A stretch of 64,000 nucleotides of DNA from Azolla caroliniana (GCA_043228905.1 JBHGNT010000015.1:7750001-7814000), one strand, 5' to 3'. Shown: positions 52,243-64,000, counted from the first letter of the stretch. Made by a program: numbers and translations. Notes: generated by a model from the letters alone, not told the origin.

Positions 52243-54169
52243 TGGGGAAGATTAGAATGAAGTGACAAATAATACCTAAAGTAAATAAACTATAATCAAC
52301 GTGAAATAATGATTTGTCTAGACAAAATAATGGCATTGATTTATATAGAACTTCAATGGAAGTACACATGGAAGTTAGGAATAATATAATAAGGAATTAG
52401 AGAGTGAGTAACATATCTTGCTTATCTACTTCATTAAATGCATTGGCATATCTTGTTCTCAATGTCATTGGTGGAGGAGATGGTTAATGGCGGCCATGGG
52501 TGGCCCACCCCACACTTCTGTTCATATGCTAAATATAGTGTAATTTGTTTCCCAACCAAAGCCTATGATGCCCAAATAAATAAAAAAATTGTGTGCATAT
52601 GCATTCATCATCCACGTTGCCAAGGAAGCCCCTCACAAATTTATTCCTATATCCCACATGAGCATTGCACTTCTCTTTCATTATGTTTAGGTTCCATAAT
52701 TGTCATATGGATTTCATAGTACAATACTTCAGCACTATAATAAAATAATATTCATTCAAAGGTTATATTAATATATCGATTGTGGTGACATATTTTAATC
52801 AAAACCATTTTGGAAGGATTTTTTTTGCAACAATGATAAGACTTGTGTTTTTAAATCTATCCCATTATGGTTATGACATTCAAAGGAGTTTGGCACTATA
52901 AAATACTTTTGAGAAGCATTTGCGTCTTTCTAATATAATATTTATAGATAGATAGATTTTTAACGACCACGAAAGACTGATGTCGGTTTGGTATAGCATG
53001 GAGGAAGTGAGGTTTTACATTGACGTGTGCACAAGTTTGCATAAGGTGCATGAGGTTGCATAGTTTTATATCTAATTTGAATGAGTTACAAATAGCATAC
53101 AATTGGTAAAGATTTCATGGTAGGCATATAGAATGTTTTTTATAGCACACACATTTGAAGGTTTCCTATATATTTTGAAATCTATATTTCCAATAAGTGT
53201 GCATATTTCCTTTCCAAATATAAGTTTTTTTCTTCTTTTGTAACTGTAAAAATGATTGCCTCTTCTTGTGTAATCCTAAATTGATTCGTCGAGAGGGAAC
53301 CGTTCTTTATTTAATCCAATGTAGACCTACTTAAAACAATATATAATATGAGACACAAATGTAAACTAGTTGCAAGTTGTTTTTTTGTTATATTAACTTT
53401 GTTGTACATGAGGTTGCCTTACCCCAAGTTTTCATGAAGGGTCAAGATACCAAAACACAAAAGTTTGGGGATCCAAGTGGAGAAAGAAATGTTGGCAAAC
53501 CCAGTCACATCAGTAATGTTTACCCTTAGTGGTCATGTTTGTTATATGTATGAAATAGTGATCGAGCTACTTCAAAGGTACAAGATCAATGACTTGGATA
53601 TTAAGACGTTATTTGTAATGTTCATCATCTAAGACTTTTATATATGGAACTTTTAATATGTTGGAGACATGCCCACTTCCACTCAATTCTACTCAATATA
53701 TTAAATATATTGTTATAGAATATAATACCAATCACTAAAAGTGATATTACCAAATTAGGTAAATAGTTTATAAAGATTCTCAATCAATATGCTATGGAAA
53801 TATACTAAAAATGTAAAGAATGGTAGGTATAAAGTCGAACCTTATTTTCATGTAAAAGGTTACCATTTCCTCATCGGGTAATCATAACAAGCTAAAACTT
53901 AGAACATTATTTACTATGTGATTAAAACTCATCAATCTCAATGTAAAGAGTAGGCTTCTTATTTATGCATTTGAAATGACTTAAAGTTCAATCCAAATGC
54001 ATATGGAATTTGATATCTATGCCTAATAATATTACTAAAACTTCTTATTTTGAAGAATTACTTGTTTACATAAACATGTATGAAAGCACATCTCTTGTTC
54101 TTAATCTATATCGGTGCTTCCTGATGACTCAATCCAAATGCCTCTCTATTTAAGATTGGACATGGCATT
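51901..54169. other. AT-rich DNA without a recognised gene
   Basis: I find no supportable exon. A GA microsatellite lies at 52216-52242. Short frames have no recognisable domain. Confidence 0.5.
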
Positions 54170-54420
54170 GGAGTATAAATGAGGGCAAAAAACAATTATG
54201 CATATTTTCTACTAAACAAGTTTGTGACTTTGATTATCACACTCTACTCCAACAGACCACCTTCAAACACATTAGAGTTTGTGTTGCCCAAATCTCAACA
54301 TGAACCTACCCTATGCAAGGTTCTATCTTCAAATTCACAATGCCCACTCTCAATTGATATGTTCATTGCTAAATTTATTGAATATAGAGGGACACTAATA
54401 AACTCCATGCAAAATAAGTA
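54170..54420 (+). repeat. Repeat related to 51600-51900 (inverted)
   Basis: See 51600-51900: the translated similarity runs over about 75 residues (for example CPLSIDMFIAKFIEYRG here). Confidence 0.45.
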
Positions 54421-54959
54421 GACCACAATAATCTTGGAGATATGGTATACAAATATGTGTGGTTATTGTATATACACATCAAATTGGCCATGATGTGAGT
54501 ACAAGGGAATTATTTGGTATATTCGTTTATCCAACACAACTTTTGTATTTCCTAGGATTTTATAATACCAAGACATATCTTTGTGTTAAAAAACAAATCT
54601 CCACGCAAGATAAGTGAAAATGTTTCACTTTGAACTTTAGATATATTACTAAGATTTAAGTTTATAATATGAATGCATTACTTCTAATCCGTGTGGTTTT
54701 ATTGCGGATGACTAGTAATCGTTGTGAAACCCTAATTAGAATTTCTTGAACTTATATATGAAAGGAACATATTATCATCAAAATAGAAAATATCAGAATA
54801 ATATGACTTAAATGACCAAATTAAAGGAAACACAATATAAAGAGTATTTTTTGTCATATGCTAAGAACATCATAGGCATTGCAAACCAATCCATTTTACA
54901 TACAATGATACAATGGGTGTATTTCACCACAATCTTGCATTATAAGTCAATCAATTTTT

Positions 54960-55560
54960 TGTGATACTAGAGGACGGAAAGTGAGATTGATGTTTTTCAA
55001 TGATATGTTGGTCCAAGGGTTGCTTTATGGAGTGGAAGTATGGGGTGGCAATACCTCATTTAGTGCATGCAATGAAATCGAGAAAATTGTAAAATTGTTA
55101 TTATATATACAATTAGGAATTAAATTCTCAACATCCTACCATGTAATGTTACTAGAAACTAGTACTAGCTATGCAAACAATGTACAAGGATATTACAAAA
55201 GTGAGGAGTATGCGTGATCACATGTTGCACAAACATGCTTGGCACATAGGATATATGGTACAAAAAATCCTCTCATATGATTGGGTGTTTGTTGTAAATT
55301 ATGAAATGGTTTAAAAGCTATGTAGTAGAAGAGCTATTGGAGATATTAGGTGATGTTATGAAGTTTGTGATCATCAAGGATAGATAGGATAGATTACTAG
55401 AGGCACTAAGGATGTGGTGGCAAGATTCTATCAAAATTGGAATATTACATTACAAATGTTAATCATCATTGACCTTGACCTTAACACGAGGTAAGAATGC
55501 CAATTTATCCAACCACACCTTATAGCTAACCCCATGAGCCTTGTGTCTTAGAGAGCTCTT
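54960..55560 (+). pseudogene. LINE ORF2 C-terminal fragment
   Basis: LLYGVEVWGGNTSFSACNEI, then KLLLYIQLGIKFSTSYHVML and, after a stop and shifts, VQGYYKSEEYA and YDWVFVVNYEM. This is the region following the reverse transcriptase in plant LINEs. It would continue the segment seen at 49147-49440 but belongs to another copy. Heavily decayed. Confidence 0.65.
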
Positions 55561-57000
55561 ATACTTCTTCGATTATGCCCAAAGAAGCTAGATTTTGAGG
55601 TAGCATCCCAAGAAGTATGATGGTTTAAGTATCATGATCAAATTTGCAACCTAGAAGGGTGAGCACATTCTCGGTAAAATTATTTTCACATAGAGAGTTA
55701 TTACTAAAGAGTTGTATACCCCCTTCTTAGGAAGAACTGACATACAAGACGATATGTTTATTCAATACCATAGGTCAAAATTTGTCTCCACATGGACAAT
55801 AAAAAATCTAATTCAATTTGTATATTATACGCATCATTTACATGAAGTTTCATAGTATCTAGTGTGTTAGAACTTTATACATGAAGATGCTAAACTTTCT
55901 TTCAATATAGAATACTTTATCTTTAAAAGCAAATCCTCCATTTTTAATGCTTGAATCAATTAGATACCTATTCATCAAAAGAATATTTAAGGCTAGTTGA
56001 GTTCTTGATGGTATAATCTATGTTTACGTGAAGTTCATATTGGTCCATCCAACAATACAAATAATTTAAACAAAAACATCCCAATTGGAAATTCTAATCT
56101 TCACATGTCACACAATAGTGATTAAGATTGGATCATCTTGTGTTGTGTTGTCCAAAGGGTGAACATTCTAGGTAAACATTGACCATATATCTTTGTTAAT
56201 TTGATGTCGATGGAGAAGTTCATATTTAACCAATCGAGGATAAGGTTAATAAAATATGTTATCTATCTATTTCTATTGATGGTATGTTTCTTGAATCTCT
56301 TTGAAGACATAAATTATGGTACCTACCTACACACATGCTTTGGGACTTAAAAGCCCATGGCCCTCAGGTCTATAGCTATGGGGCGAGTAAACATTAGGCC
56401 CTATATCTTTATAAATATTAGTAGGGATGTTTGTGAAAGTATGCGAGATAAAAGTGGTCACTCATACATAAATATTGCGAAATGCAAAGGGACACCACAA
56501 TATGAAAGGAATTTTAAAGGTTGGATAATCCAAAACAAATAGAAAAACATGGGACCCTCCACATTAATCATAACCATTATAAATCGAAAGTACTTACTTC
56601 CCCCCATGTCTTTCGGTCTCTCTCTCTCTCTCTCTTTCACACATATCATGCCCTTGGGCATTCTCAACCATATTATGTTATTTGAGCTTCTCCTTCATGT
56701 GCGAGTTGTTTCCATCTTGTGATGTAGTCTACATTTAACATCTTTTCATTAAATCTATGCTATTAAAATCTTTGCATACTAATCAAATCTTATATTTGCC
56801 AAATGATTAAAGCTCTCAAATCTTCTTCGCAATATTTCTATTAACACATTCCTTAGTGCCGCAAGCATAACACACCCACATAAATCCTCATGACACTCGT
56901 TCACAAACTCTTATTCTGACAACACCATCCAATTCCAATACAATCCCTTGCCCTTTTTTGCTACATTATCAACACAATCCTCCCTCCTCAATGAGTAAGT

Positions 57001-57039
<39 letters not shown>

Positions 57040-57061
57040 GGGCTAGACCCAACCCCTGAAG
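55561..57061. other. AT-rich DNA upstream of the candidate peptide gene
   Basis: No exon is supportable. A CT microsatellite at 56613-56635 and a CA microsatellite at 57004-57039 precede the candidate gene start. No clear TATA box. Confidence 0.5.
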
Positions 57062-57673
57062 ATGTGTTACCATGTGCCTAAATGTGTGCCTCACCATACA
57101 CTAGCTACAACGGTCCATATAATGTTGTTGTTGGGCTGCTTTCTTCTCTTAAGAACTCTTCTTCTCCTCGTAGTCATGGGTAAATATCACAACACTCTTT
57201 CTCCTTTCTCACACACTGTTTGGATGGTATTTAGGAAGTATATAGTTGTAAGTAGTAATATCAGGCTCATCTTTTGCATATAATTATTAGTGCAACAAGA
57301 CATAAAGGATCTTTGTATGTGGCTTTAATTAACGTCACTAGATGTGAAGGCTTAAGAATTTATGAGGTCTAATTTGTGATGATCGGGTACTTAAATGGAT
57401 TCTGCAGGGGAGCGACCTTCGAACGAATTAGTTGCAGATGGGAGGCTGATGAGCGTGATGGATAATCCACCTCTACGGAACCATAAGGTGATGATAAAAT
57501 CCTCCCCCCCAATTCTTTCTATGACAACGTCCATGACTACTACTAGTAGTAGTTATGCATTAAACATATGAAGTGCAATGATCAAACTGATGTTTCACCC
57601 CACCCCCATGGATAATGACATTATAAGTTTTTACTAGCCACTTCCCGTTTTCAGATCTGGTATACTTTTATTG

Positions 57674-57716
<43 letters not shown>

Positions 57717-58781
57717 GTAAAAGCACACAATTATATTAATTGTATGCAAAATCCACTTAGTTACAACACTTCTTAGTTTCCTCTACCTATCATATTCCTA
57801 TGTAGGGAGAGGGGTGTTCCGCAATGCTTTCACCCCATGTCTATTATCAAACATGAAAGCATTATGCATATTCCAATTGTGTTGTAGACCCCAATAACGT
57901 AAAAATTGGAACAATATCTCCATCTCATCATTTGATCCATTTTGAACATATTGAGAAAAAACCCATTGTTGAGGTCTCAAACAACAACGGGTTAAAACTT
58001 GCGAAATGTCCGATAAGTACTTCCAAATGGTATACGCGATAGGACATTTAATGAACCTATGTGTACCATCCTCCAATGGAACGGTGCAAAAGAAACAAGT
58101 GCTAGACCCTAGTCCTCGTCTCTTTAAGGCCGAACCTAATGGGAGCCCACCAATCATGACTCTCTCTCTCTCTCATGGGCTTCATGTTGAGCACCTTTGC
58201 AAATATTTGTTATTGTCGCATGGGGTTCATGTTGAGCACCTTCATGGTAGACTTACACGACATTAACATAATCTTTGTTATTTAAAATAAGGTTCTATAC
58301 ATTAAGGAGGTGTTCTGAGTGAATCTCATAGGAATATCATAATTACCAACTACTAGCATATCATAATAATACAAGGGATAAAAAGGTAATAATGTAACAC
58401 GCCCATTTTTATCCTTCTAAAGCTAACAAAAAGTTTGTTACTTTTAAAGACATGAAAATTTGGCAATAATGTAGAACCTAAAGTTTTGAATAGGTTTAAA
58501 AGAATCTTATATTTCTACAAAAAGTTCAAACTAATTTGTTATGTCTAGATATTTTACATCAAATCTATGAGAAATTATGTTATCTCAGTGATGTTCTATG
58601 TACCTTGCAGGAGGAACACATCCTTCTAAGGAATAGAAGGCTATTAGAGTCAAGAATAACTTTAGTTAAGCATACCTCAATGTTTAAGTCAGATCCAACG
58701 AAATTTCATTACCAAACAAAAGAAGAATTTGTATTTCATGAGGACTATAAGCCAAAAACTCACAAACCATCTAATAACTAA
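57062..58781 (+). CDS. Candidate GOLVEN/RGF/CLEL-type secreted peptide precursor (three exons)
   Basis: Exon 1 runs from an ATG at 57062 (or 57122) to 57179 and ends in MLLLGCFLLLRTLLLLVVM, a signal-peptide-like hydrophobic run. Exon 2 is 57408-57487 and exon 3 is 58611-58781. Both introns (228 and 1,123 bases) are GT-AG and the frame is kept across both junctions. The protein would be 102 or 122 residues. Exon 3 is basic (LLRNRRLLESR) and ends HEDYKPKTHKPSNN-stop. Root meristem growth factor peptides end in a 13-residue motif starting Asp-Tyr, with Pro near the end and a terminal Asn. Here Asp-Tyr and Asn-Asn are present, but one of the usual two prolines is missing. In the family a secreted precursor is cleaved and the Tyr sulfated to signal root growth. 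Function here is inference. A pseudogene or chance alignment is possible. Confidence 0.5.
57676..57713. repeat. CT microsatellite
   Basis: About 19 CT repeats. Another short CT run lies on the other side of the LINE fragment. Confidence 0.9.
57790..58157 (-). pseudogene. LINE fragment with RVT zinc-binding domain, in intron 2
   Basis: Minus-strand frame: STCFFCTVPLEDGTHRFIKC, PIAYTIWKYLSDI, VFSQYVQNGSNDEMEILFQF. CxxC...H...C followed by IW is the zf-RVT domain at the end of plant LINE ORF2. CT microsatellites flank it (57676-57713 and 58161-58175). It lies within intron 2 of the candidate peptide gene, on the opposite strand. Confidence 0.75.
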
Positions 58782-60474
58782 AGACTTTATGATAACCGTC
58801 TTCATGAGTTTCGATGTTGAGTAATGATAATTAGACCCTCCCTGCTTTATGGGGCACTGCTCATCACAATCAACTAAAATTCGATTTTATGTTCAATACA
58901 CAACTTATCACACCAAAATAACTCTAACTTCATGGATATATATAAGGATATACCTCTGTTGCTTCAAATCTACAAGGATATCCCCTAGTACTTTGATCAT
59001 TTAAGCAAACATGCGTAATAGTTAAGTTATATTTGGTATTCTCTCCCCCTTTGAATAATAATGGTCAATATATTGACCTATTTCTTTGTTGTATATATTG
59101 CTACATGCCCAAATGAGTTCATTGTTTCACTTCTAAGTGAAACTAACTATGAAGGCACATTATTCAAATTTCTTGTTTTAATTGTTTTACACATGACTAC
59201 ATTGAGTGGTGGGTGTCTCAAATAGGTTTGGATTCATAAATTTCATTTAGTTGAGGTCATCGCATTCTTCATAGCACATTTGAAACTATTCTAGTATTGA
59301 CTAAATGCTACTTACGGATGCCATATAGTACAATTTACTTTTACTAGAAATAAACAATGGCATGAACTATTCTAATTGTACTTAATAAAATCAGGCAAAG
59401 AGATAATATTCTTCAAATAAAAGAATCAAGAGCTTTAGATTCTCACATTTGCTACCCAATTTTTGCTACAACAATATACATATTCATTAAGATTTTGTAA
59501 GATATTCAATCGGTTGAACTCCTATCGCATAAAAACGAATGCATTGGATTAATGTTTCAACATTGAGGGCATAAAATGTATAATATGAATTAAGTTACCC
59601 ATGAGCAAACAAGTGGCTAGAGTTGCTAAGAGAACTTTACCATTCTATTAAATCTTCACATCTATATATTGCTTTTTGTGTTGTCGTCCTTCAATTGTTT
59701 TGTCGACACATAACAGAATGATCTAGAGATCCCTTATGCTAATGAAAACAAAGGTGATTCCTACCTCAAACTTGAATTAGTCTCAACAACTATTAAAACG
59801 ATATGACAACATTATTTAATTCCAAAGATTACAATATTTAATGTGACTCCATAAAGATATTCCCTTTTTCATATTGAATAGTTGCCCTAGTTTTAATAAA
59901 TTGGCAATTAGGAAACTATTCCAAGGTTAAGGAATCCCTAAATCGTTGGCATAACCCATTGCCATGAGTTAATATGGTCAAACCGAATTCATCCACACTC
60001 CCTCGCAATAAGAAATGTTCCCTAAAGTACAAACGATAGGAGTTAGATCATATCCATATTGATTGGTCACTTAGAGATTGAGGCATGATGGCAAATATAC
60101 AATTTACACATTTATTTTGTGGTGTTCATCCCCTGTCTTATAATAGAATAGGCCATTTTTCTTCATCATTTCTCATAGGTAAACAAATAACTAATTTATC
60201 TTGTTTCTACTTATCAACATGACTTGAATCTCTTGTGATTGTAAGGATTCTCAATCTATTTCCTTTTTTGGTTAAACCATGGTTGGTCTTCTTCAATTAC
60301 CATCGAGTCATCTACTTCCCTTTGTTATTGTTCTTAAATGTTGATTATCGTTGTTGATTTTTCTGTGTTGATGCCATGAGTTTCAATTAGGTATGTCATA
60401 TGTTGTGCTTTGCTTTCTCATGGGGCCAGTTAAGGGCCGAAAGCCGTCTTACCACTAAGAACCGTTACAATAGG
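58782..60474. other. AT-rich DNA without a recognised gene
   Basis: Immediately after the peptide gene stop this could hold its 3' UTR; otherwise no frame, repeat partner or RNA gene is supportable. Confidence 0.5.
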
Positions 60475-60916
60475 TGTTGAGAGACAAGCTCAACATCGGC
60501 CGGATTGGCTGAAGAAGCCGAGGACCGGATCGGTTGGGACCGATCGGTTAGGCCGAATGCGTAAACCAGTACGTAGACCGGTGCATAGGTAGGGCCGGAT
60601 CGGTGCGTAAACTGGGAGGCCGTTAGGAAAGATATTCCGTAAGGAATATATTTGGGAGTTAGTGTAGGAGCTCTCAATGAGCATTGAAGTACTGTCAGTA
60701 CTTCTGTCAGTCCTTCTAGGACTTGTATAAAAGTGTTCATTGAACACACATATGTATAGAGTCATGAATAGAGGTTGAATATAGTTCTTGTGTTTTCTCT
60801 CTCTCACTCTCTCTGTCTCTCCCGCGTATACTGCGTAAGCTCAAGCTCTCCATTAAACCTGAGTTTTCTTCCTTCTGTTCGGTCTTCACACTTGCTTCCG
60901 CACGCTACTTTTTACA
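60475..60916 (+). repeat. 5' LTR of copia copy 5
   Basis: 442 bases, TGTTGAGAGACAAGC to CTTTTTACA, directly followed by TGGTATCAGAGCG. Confidence 0.9.
60726..60732 (+). promoter_or_regulatory. LTR TATA box of copia copy 5
   Basis: TATAAAA preceded by AAGTACT-GTC-AGTACTT and AGTCCT-TCT-AGGACT palindromes, as in the other LTRs of the family. Confidence 0.65.
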
Positions 60917-60929
60917 TGGTATCAGAGCG
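60917..60929 (+). other. Primer-binding site, initiator tRNA-Met
   Basis: TGGTATCAGAGCG directly after the LTR. Confidence 0.9.
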
Positions 60930-60988
60930 CGAGGGTTGAGAACCTCTCTGCAGCCGACACAGCTTGACGAAGAAGAACAAGAAGAACG

Positions 60989-61775
60989 ATGGATAGAGGC
61001 ATGGCGAGCTCGCTTCCAACAGAGAAGCTCGACAGAACCAACTACGCGTCTTGGTCCTACAAGATGCACCAGTACTTGCTCGGGCACGGCTACTGGAGTT
61101 ATGTCGAAGGAGCTAATGACGCGGCACCCGAATCGACACACAGAGACTTCCCGTCGTGGGAGCAATCGGCGAGCAGGGTATTATACTGCTTTGCGTCGTG
61201 TGTGGGGGAACAACTATTGAGCTATGTTCGGGATGCAAAGACGCCGAAGGGTGCGTGGGAAAATCTGAAGAAGATTTTTGCTGCAAGCACCACAGCCAGG
61301 AAGCTTCAGCTTCGACAGGAGTTGAGCAACCTACGACAACGCGACTTGTCGGTGGCGGATTATACCTCGAAGATCAAGGATATCTACGACTCCCTCGCCT
61401 CCATAGAGGTGAATATCGAGGAGAGTGAGATGGTCCAGATCTGTCTCGGAGGTTTGGCGTCGAAGTTCGATGCATTTCGAACGGCTGTGTGTACCCGGGA
61501 GAATACGCCGTCCTTTTTCGACTTACAATCAATGCTCCTGGTAGAGGAGAACCACACGGGTGCGTCTACAAGCACGCATACCGACAACAAAATGTTGTAC
61601 ACGGAGGGAGATAGGCCCCGTGGACGTGGAGGACGAGGCGAGTCGGTGCGCAATGGAGGCGGCTGACGAGATCAAGGAAGAAGGCACCGAAGTGATGCCG
61701 ACAGCAACTCCAAACCCTTCGGAAACAGGGGGAGTCGAAGCATTGAAAAGTGAGTGCTGGAAGAAGCGCGCCGAT
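60989..61775 (+). pseudogene. Copia gag (copy 5) with zinc-knuckle deletion
   Basis: The ATG at 60989 opens 225 codons: MDRGMASSLPTEKLDRTNYA, LGHGYWSYVEGANDAA, FAASTTARKLQLRQEL, VADYTSKIKDIYDSLASIEV, VQICLGGLASKFDAFRTAV and an Arg/Gly-rich end. It stops at a TGA (61664-61666). Beyond it the same frame continues the RNA-binding tail to about 61750. There a deletion removes the first half of the zinc knuckle that copies 1 and 2 still have; sequence resumes at SECWKKRAD in another frame. Gag would form the particle, but this lesion should abolish knuckle-based RNA binding and uncouple pol. Confidence 0.8.
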
Positions 61776-64000
61776 TCGGAGAGAACCGGTTCCGGAAACG
61801 GCTCCGGACATACCAACAAGGGAAATCGGCAGCGATCGCACTACGCCGAAGACTCCGGGAGAGCCGGAGAAGGGTCTGCCTTCGTGACCAGACACGAAGC
61901 AAACTCAATGAAACGGACCACCCCGAGATCGGACGAGGTGTGGTATGTAGACTCCGGCGCGTCAAACCACATGACGAGCCATAAGGAGTGGTTCTTGTAC
62001 CTTGAAAAACCGATACAACCTAGAGTAGTCGCAACTGGAGACGACACTCCGCATCCGATCGCGAAAGTCGTAGAAGATCCCCTTAGCCATGTCGGGCAGA
62101 AAGGGAAACTCATGAACGTGCTGCACGTTCCGACAATCACGAAGAACTTGGTCTCGGTCGGACAGATCGTCAACCAAGGGATGGAGGTTCGGTTTACACA
62201 GCTCGGGTGCTTCATTGAGGAAGAAGGCCGTGTGATTGCGCAAGGGCGCAGAGACGGGAGGATGTTCATCCTCGACTCCACTGACGGCGGCACCGCAATG
62301 TTCGCGAAGGGACAAAAATCCGAGTCGGACATCGACTTGTGGCACAAGCGGATAGGCCACGTCAACTACCAGCGGCTTCAAGATCTGCAATCGAAACAGG
62401 TAGTGTTCGGATTGCCCAAATTCAGTGGCCGAAAGGCACAAATTTGTGAAGCCTGCCAGCTCGGGAAGCAACACAGACTTCCTTTCCCCAATGAGCGAAA
62501 CCGGAGCCGGAACAAGCTTGACCTTATACACTCCGATGTATGGGGGCCGACACAAAACGTTAGTCTTGGCGGGAGCCGATATTTCGTCTCCTTCATCGAC
62601 GACCACACGCAGTACACGTGGATCTACCTCGTTGAGAGGAAGAGCGAAGTCTTCGACTGTTTCCGGGACCTCAAAGGGTTCATGGAAAAGGAAACGGGAT
62701 GAAAGATCAAGTGCCTGCGGTCGGATGGCGGGAAAGAGTACTTTTCTGGTCAATTCAACGGTTATCTACAACAAATGGGAATTCGGCGCGAATTCAGTTG
62801 TAGATACACGCCGGAGTAGAATGGCGTGGCCGAGAGGAAGAATCAGTCAGTTGTGGAAGCGGCACGGGCCATGCTGGAGGAGAAGAGCTTGCCCAAGTTC
62901 TACTGGGCCGTGGCGGTAAGGACCGTGGTATACATCCAGAACCGGATCGGAGACAAAGTGTCGGCGCACGAACTATATTTCGGAACGAAGCCAAACTTGC
63001 GACACTTGAGGGTGTTCAGTAGCATTGCGTATGTGCAGGTACCGAAGGAGAAAAGGAGGAAGCTGGATGCAAAGGCCGAGAAATGCATCTTGGTCGGTTA
63101 CTCGGACGAGCAGAAGGGTTATAAGTGCTATAACCCTCGCACCAAACAAGCGCGTGTTAGCCGCGACAATGTGTTTGACGAGTCCGCGTCCTGGTACCAG
63201 CCCCCGACTTCGAACCCCGACTCCAATCCGAGTTCTGACGATGAGGTCAGCGAGGCCGAGGTGCCTCCGGCGGAGCCCGAAATCGAGACCCGCGAAGAGA
63301 GTCCGATTTCACTCCGTTTAAGTGGACAGATTAGACGACTGAGTCGGTACGACCAGTCTGATGAAGAGCCGGCGAGTAGTGGAGACTCGGCCGTGCATTC
63401 CCCGCGTAGGAAGCCGAGGAGACGGCTTACGCGCAAAGAGAAAGGGAAGAAGAAGGTGTCAGATTCCGGCACGGATAGGAACGAGTTAGACTGACGCGAG
63501 TCCGACTCCGAAGGAACTGGTGACGGAACTTTAAAGGTGAAGTCTGTGTCGACCGAGAAGGCCTTGACATCGGCTAATGTGAGATTCCGCCGATCTACCC
63601 GCCAAAAGAATCTTGTTTTGCGGTTCAGATACAACGAGTACATGGCGCATCATTATGCGTAAATGACCCGTGTGGCGGAAGTGCGTGAGCCGGAGAGCTA
63701 CGTAGAAGCGGCTAAAGGCGCGAATTGGCGTGCCGCGATGGAGGAAGAGATGCACGCATTGGCGGAGAACGAGACCTGGGACCTGGTTGACGCACCAACA
63801 GGGGTAAAACCGATCGGGTGTAGGTGGGTGTACAAGGTCAAGTACAACACCGATGGCTCCGTCAACCGGTACAAGGCTCGGATAGTGGCAAAGGGCTACG
63901 CGCAGAAACACGGCATCGACTACGATGAGACATTTGCGCCGGTCGCGAAAATGACGATCGTCCGTGTTTTGCTCGCAGTAGCTGCGGTGAAGGGGTGGCA
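61750..64000 (+). pseudogene. Copia pol (copy 5): protease, integrase, start of reverse transcriptase
   Basis: Protease at ~61945 (YVDSGASNHMTSHKEW). Pre-integrase box LWHKRIGHVNYQRLQDL and CEACQLGKQHR. Integrase core with LIHSDVWGPTQNVSLGGSR, FVSFIDDHTQYTW, CLRSDGGKEYF and NGVAERKNQ. Linker with FDESASW and acidic repeats. Reverse transcriptase from ~63640 with [20 protein letters not shown] and [19 protein letters not shown]. The frame is kept except for four single stops: 62702 (TGA), 62818 (TAG), 63494 (TGA) and 63661 (TAA). The catalytic boxes seen are intact. It is a nearly whole polyprotein disabled by point changes. Confidence 0.9.

Larger units (their letters stand above)
60475..64000 (+). 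mobile_element. Ty1/copia element copy 5 (5' part; continues past window)
   Basis: LTR, a primer site matching the first 13 bases of the initiator tRNA-Met complement, gag, protease, integrase and the start of reverse transcriptase follow on the plus strand. The best preserved copy of the TGTTGAG family here. The five bases before the LTR are ATAGG. The 3' LTR lies beyond 64000. Confidence 0.9.

Noticed and set aside
52438-52719. 93-codon plus-strand frame as a host gene
   Set aside because: No domain, signal peptide or splice context; AT-rich surroundings produce such frames by chance.

Overview
The window is repeat-dense DNA from a plant nuclear genome, most likely a vascular plant. The evidence is plant-type Ty3/gypsy (Tat lineage and a second lineage called family X here) and Ty1/copia retrotransposons, primer-binding sites matching plant initiator tRNA-Met and apparently tRNA-Trp, LINE fragments with an RVT zinc-binding domain, and one three-exon candidate gene whose protein ends in a GOLVEN/RGF-like motif. 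The species cannot be named from the sequence. No bacterial operon, CRISPR array or rRNA gene is seen.

Layout. 1-2606: 3' end of a Tat element (accessory coiled-coil ORF plus LTR). 2607-6665: an LTR-like repeat and a decayed Tat element. 6666-11040: copia copy 1, truncated at its 3' end. 11370-13032: repeat A, an inverted partner of repeat B at 34583-36365. 13481-17997: copia copy 2 (minus), lacking its 5' end. 17998-31640: 3' half of a family X element with a ~2 kb LTR, into which a nearly complete 10.1-kb Tat element (20512-30608, target duplication CGATT) has inserted. 31641-34582: a mosaic of Tat, family X and copia fragments. 36366-44466: 5' half of a family X element (minus), whose LTR contains a compact 3.5-kb element with identical-looking 730-bp LTRs and one intact gag-like ORF (40333-43856). 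44467-51381: fragments of copia gag and RNase H, LTRs, a LINE and unrecognised coding-like pieces. 51382-60474: AT-rich, gene-poor DNA with microsatellites, LINE remnants and the candidate peptide-hormone gene (57062-58781). 60475-64000: 5' part of copia copy 5.

How the parts relate. Most coding regions are retrotransposon gag or pol broken by stops and frameshifts. Two things stand out as possibly functional. One is the non-autonomous gag-only element. It has matching LTRs, an uninterrupted ORF and the same 18-nt primer-binding site as family X, so it may borrow family X (or relative) reverse transcriptase and integrase. The other is the small secreted-peptide gene, which tolerates a LINE fragment in its second intron. 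The Tat elements add a ~1,040-residue accessory ORF downstream of pol, made of a globular N-terminal part, a long coiled coil and a Pro/Glu/Gln tail; it occurs in two diverged copies here.

All coordinates come from reading the sequence by eye. LTR edges supported by TG...CA ends, a second copy or a target duplication are firm; fragment edges are approximate by some tens of bases.
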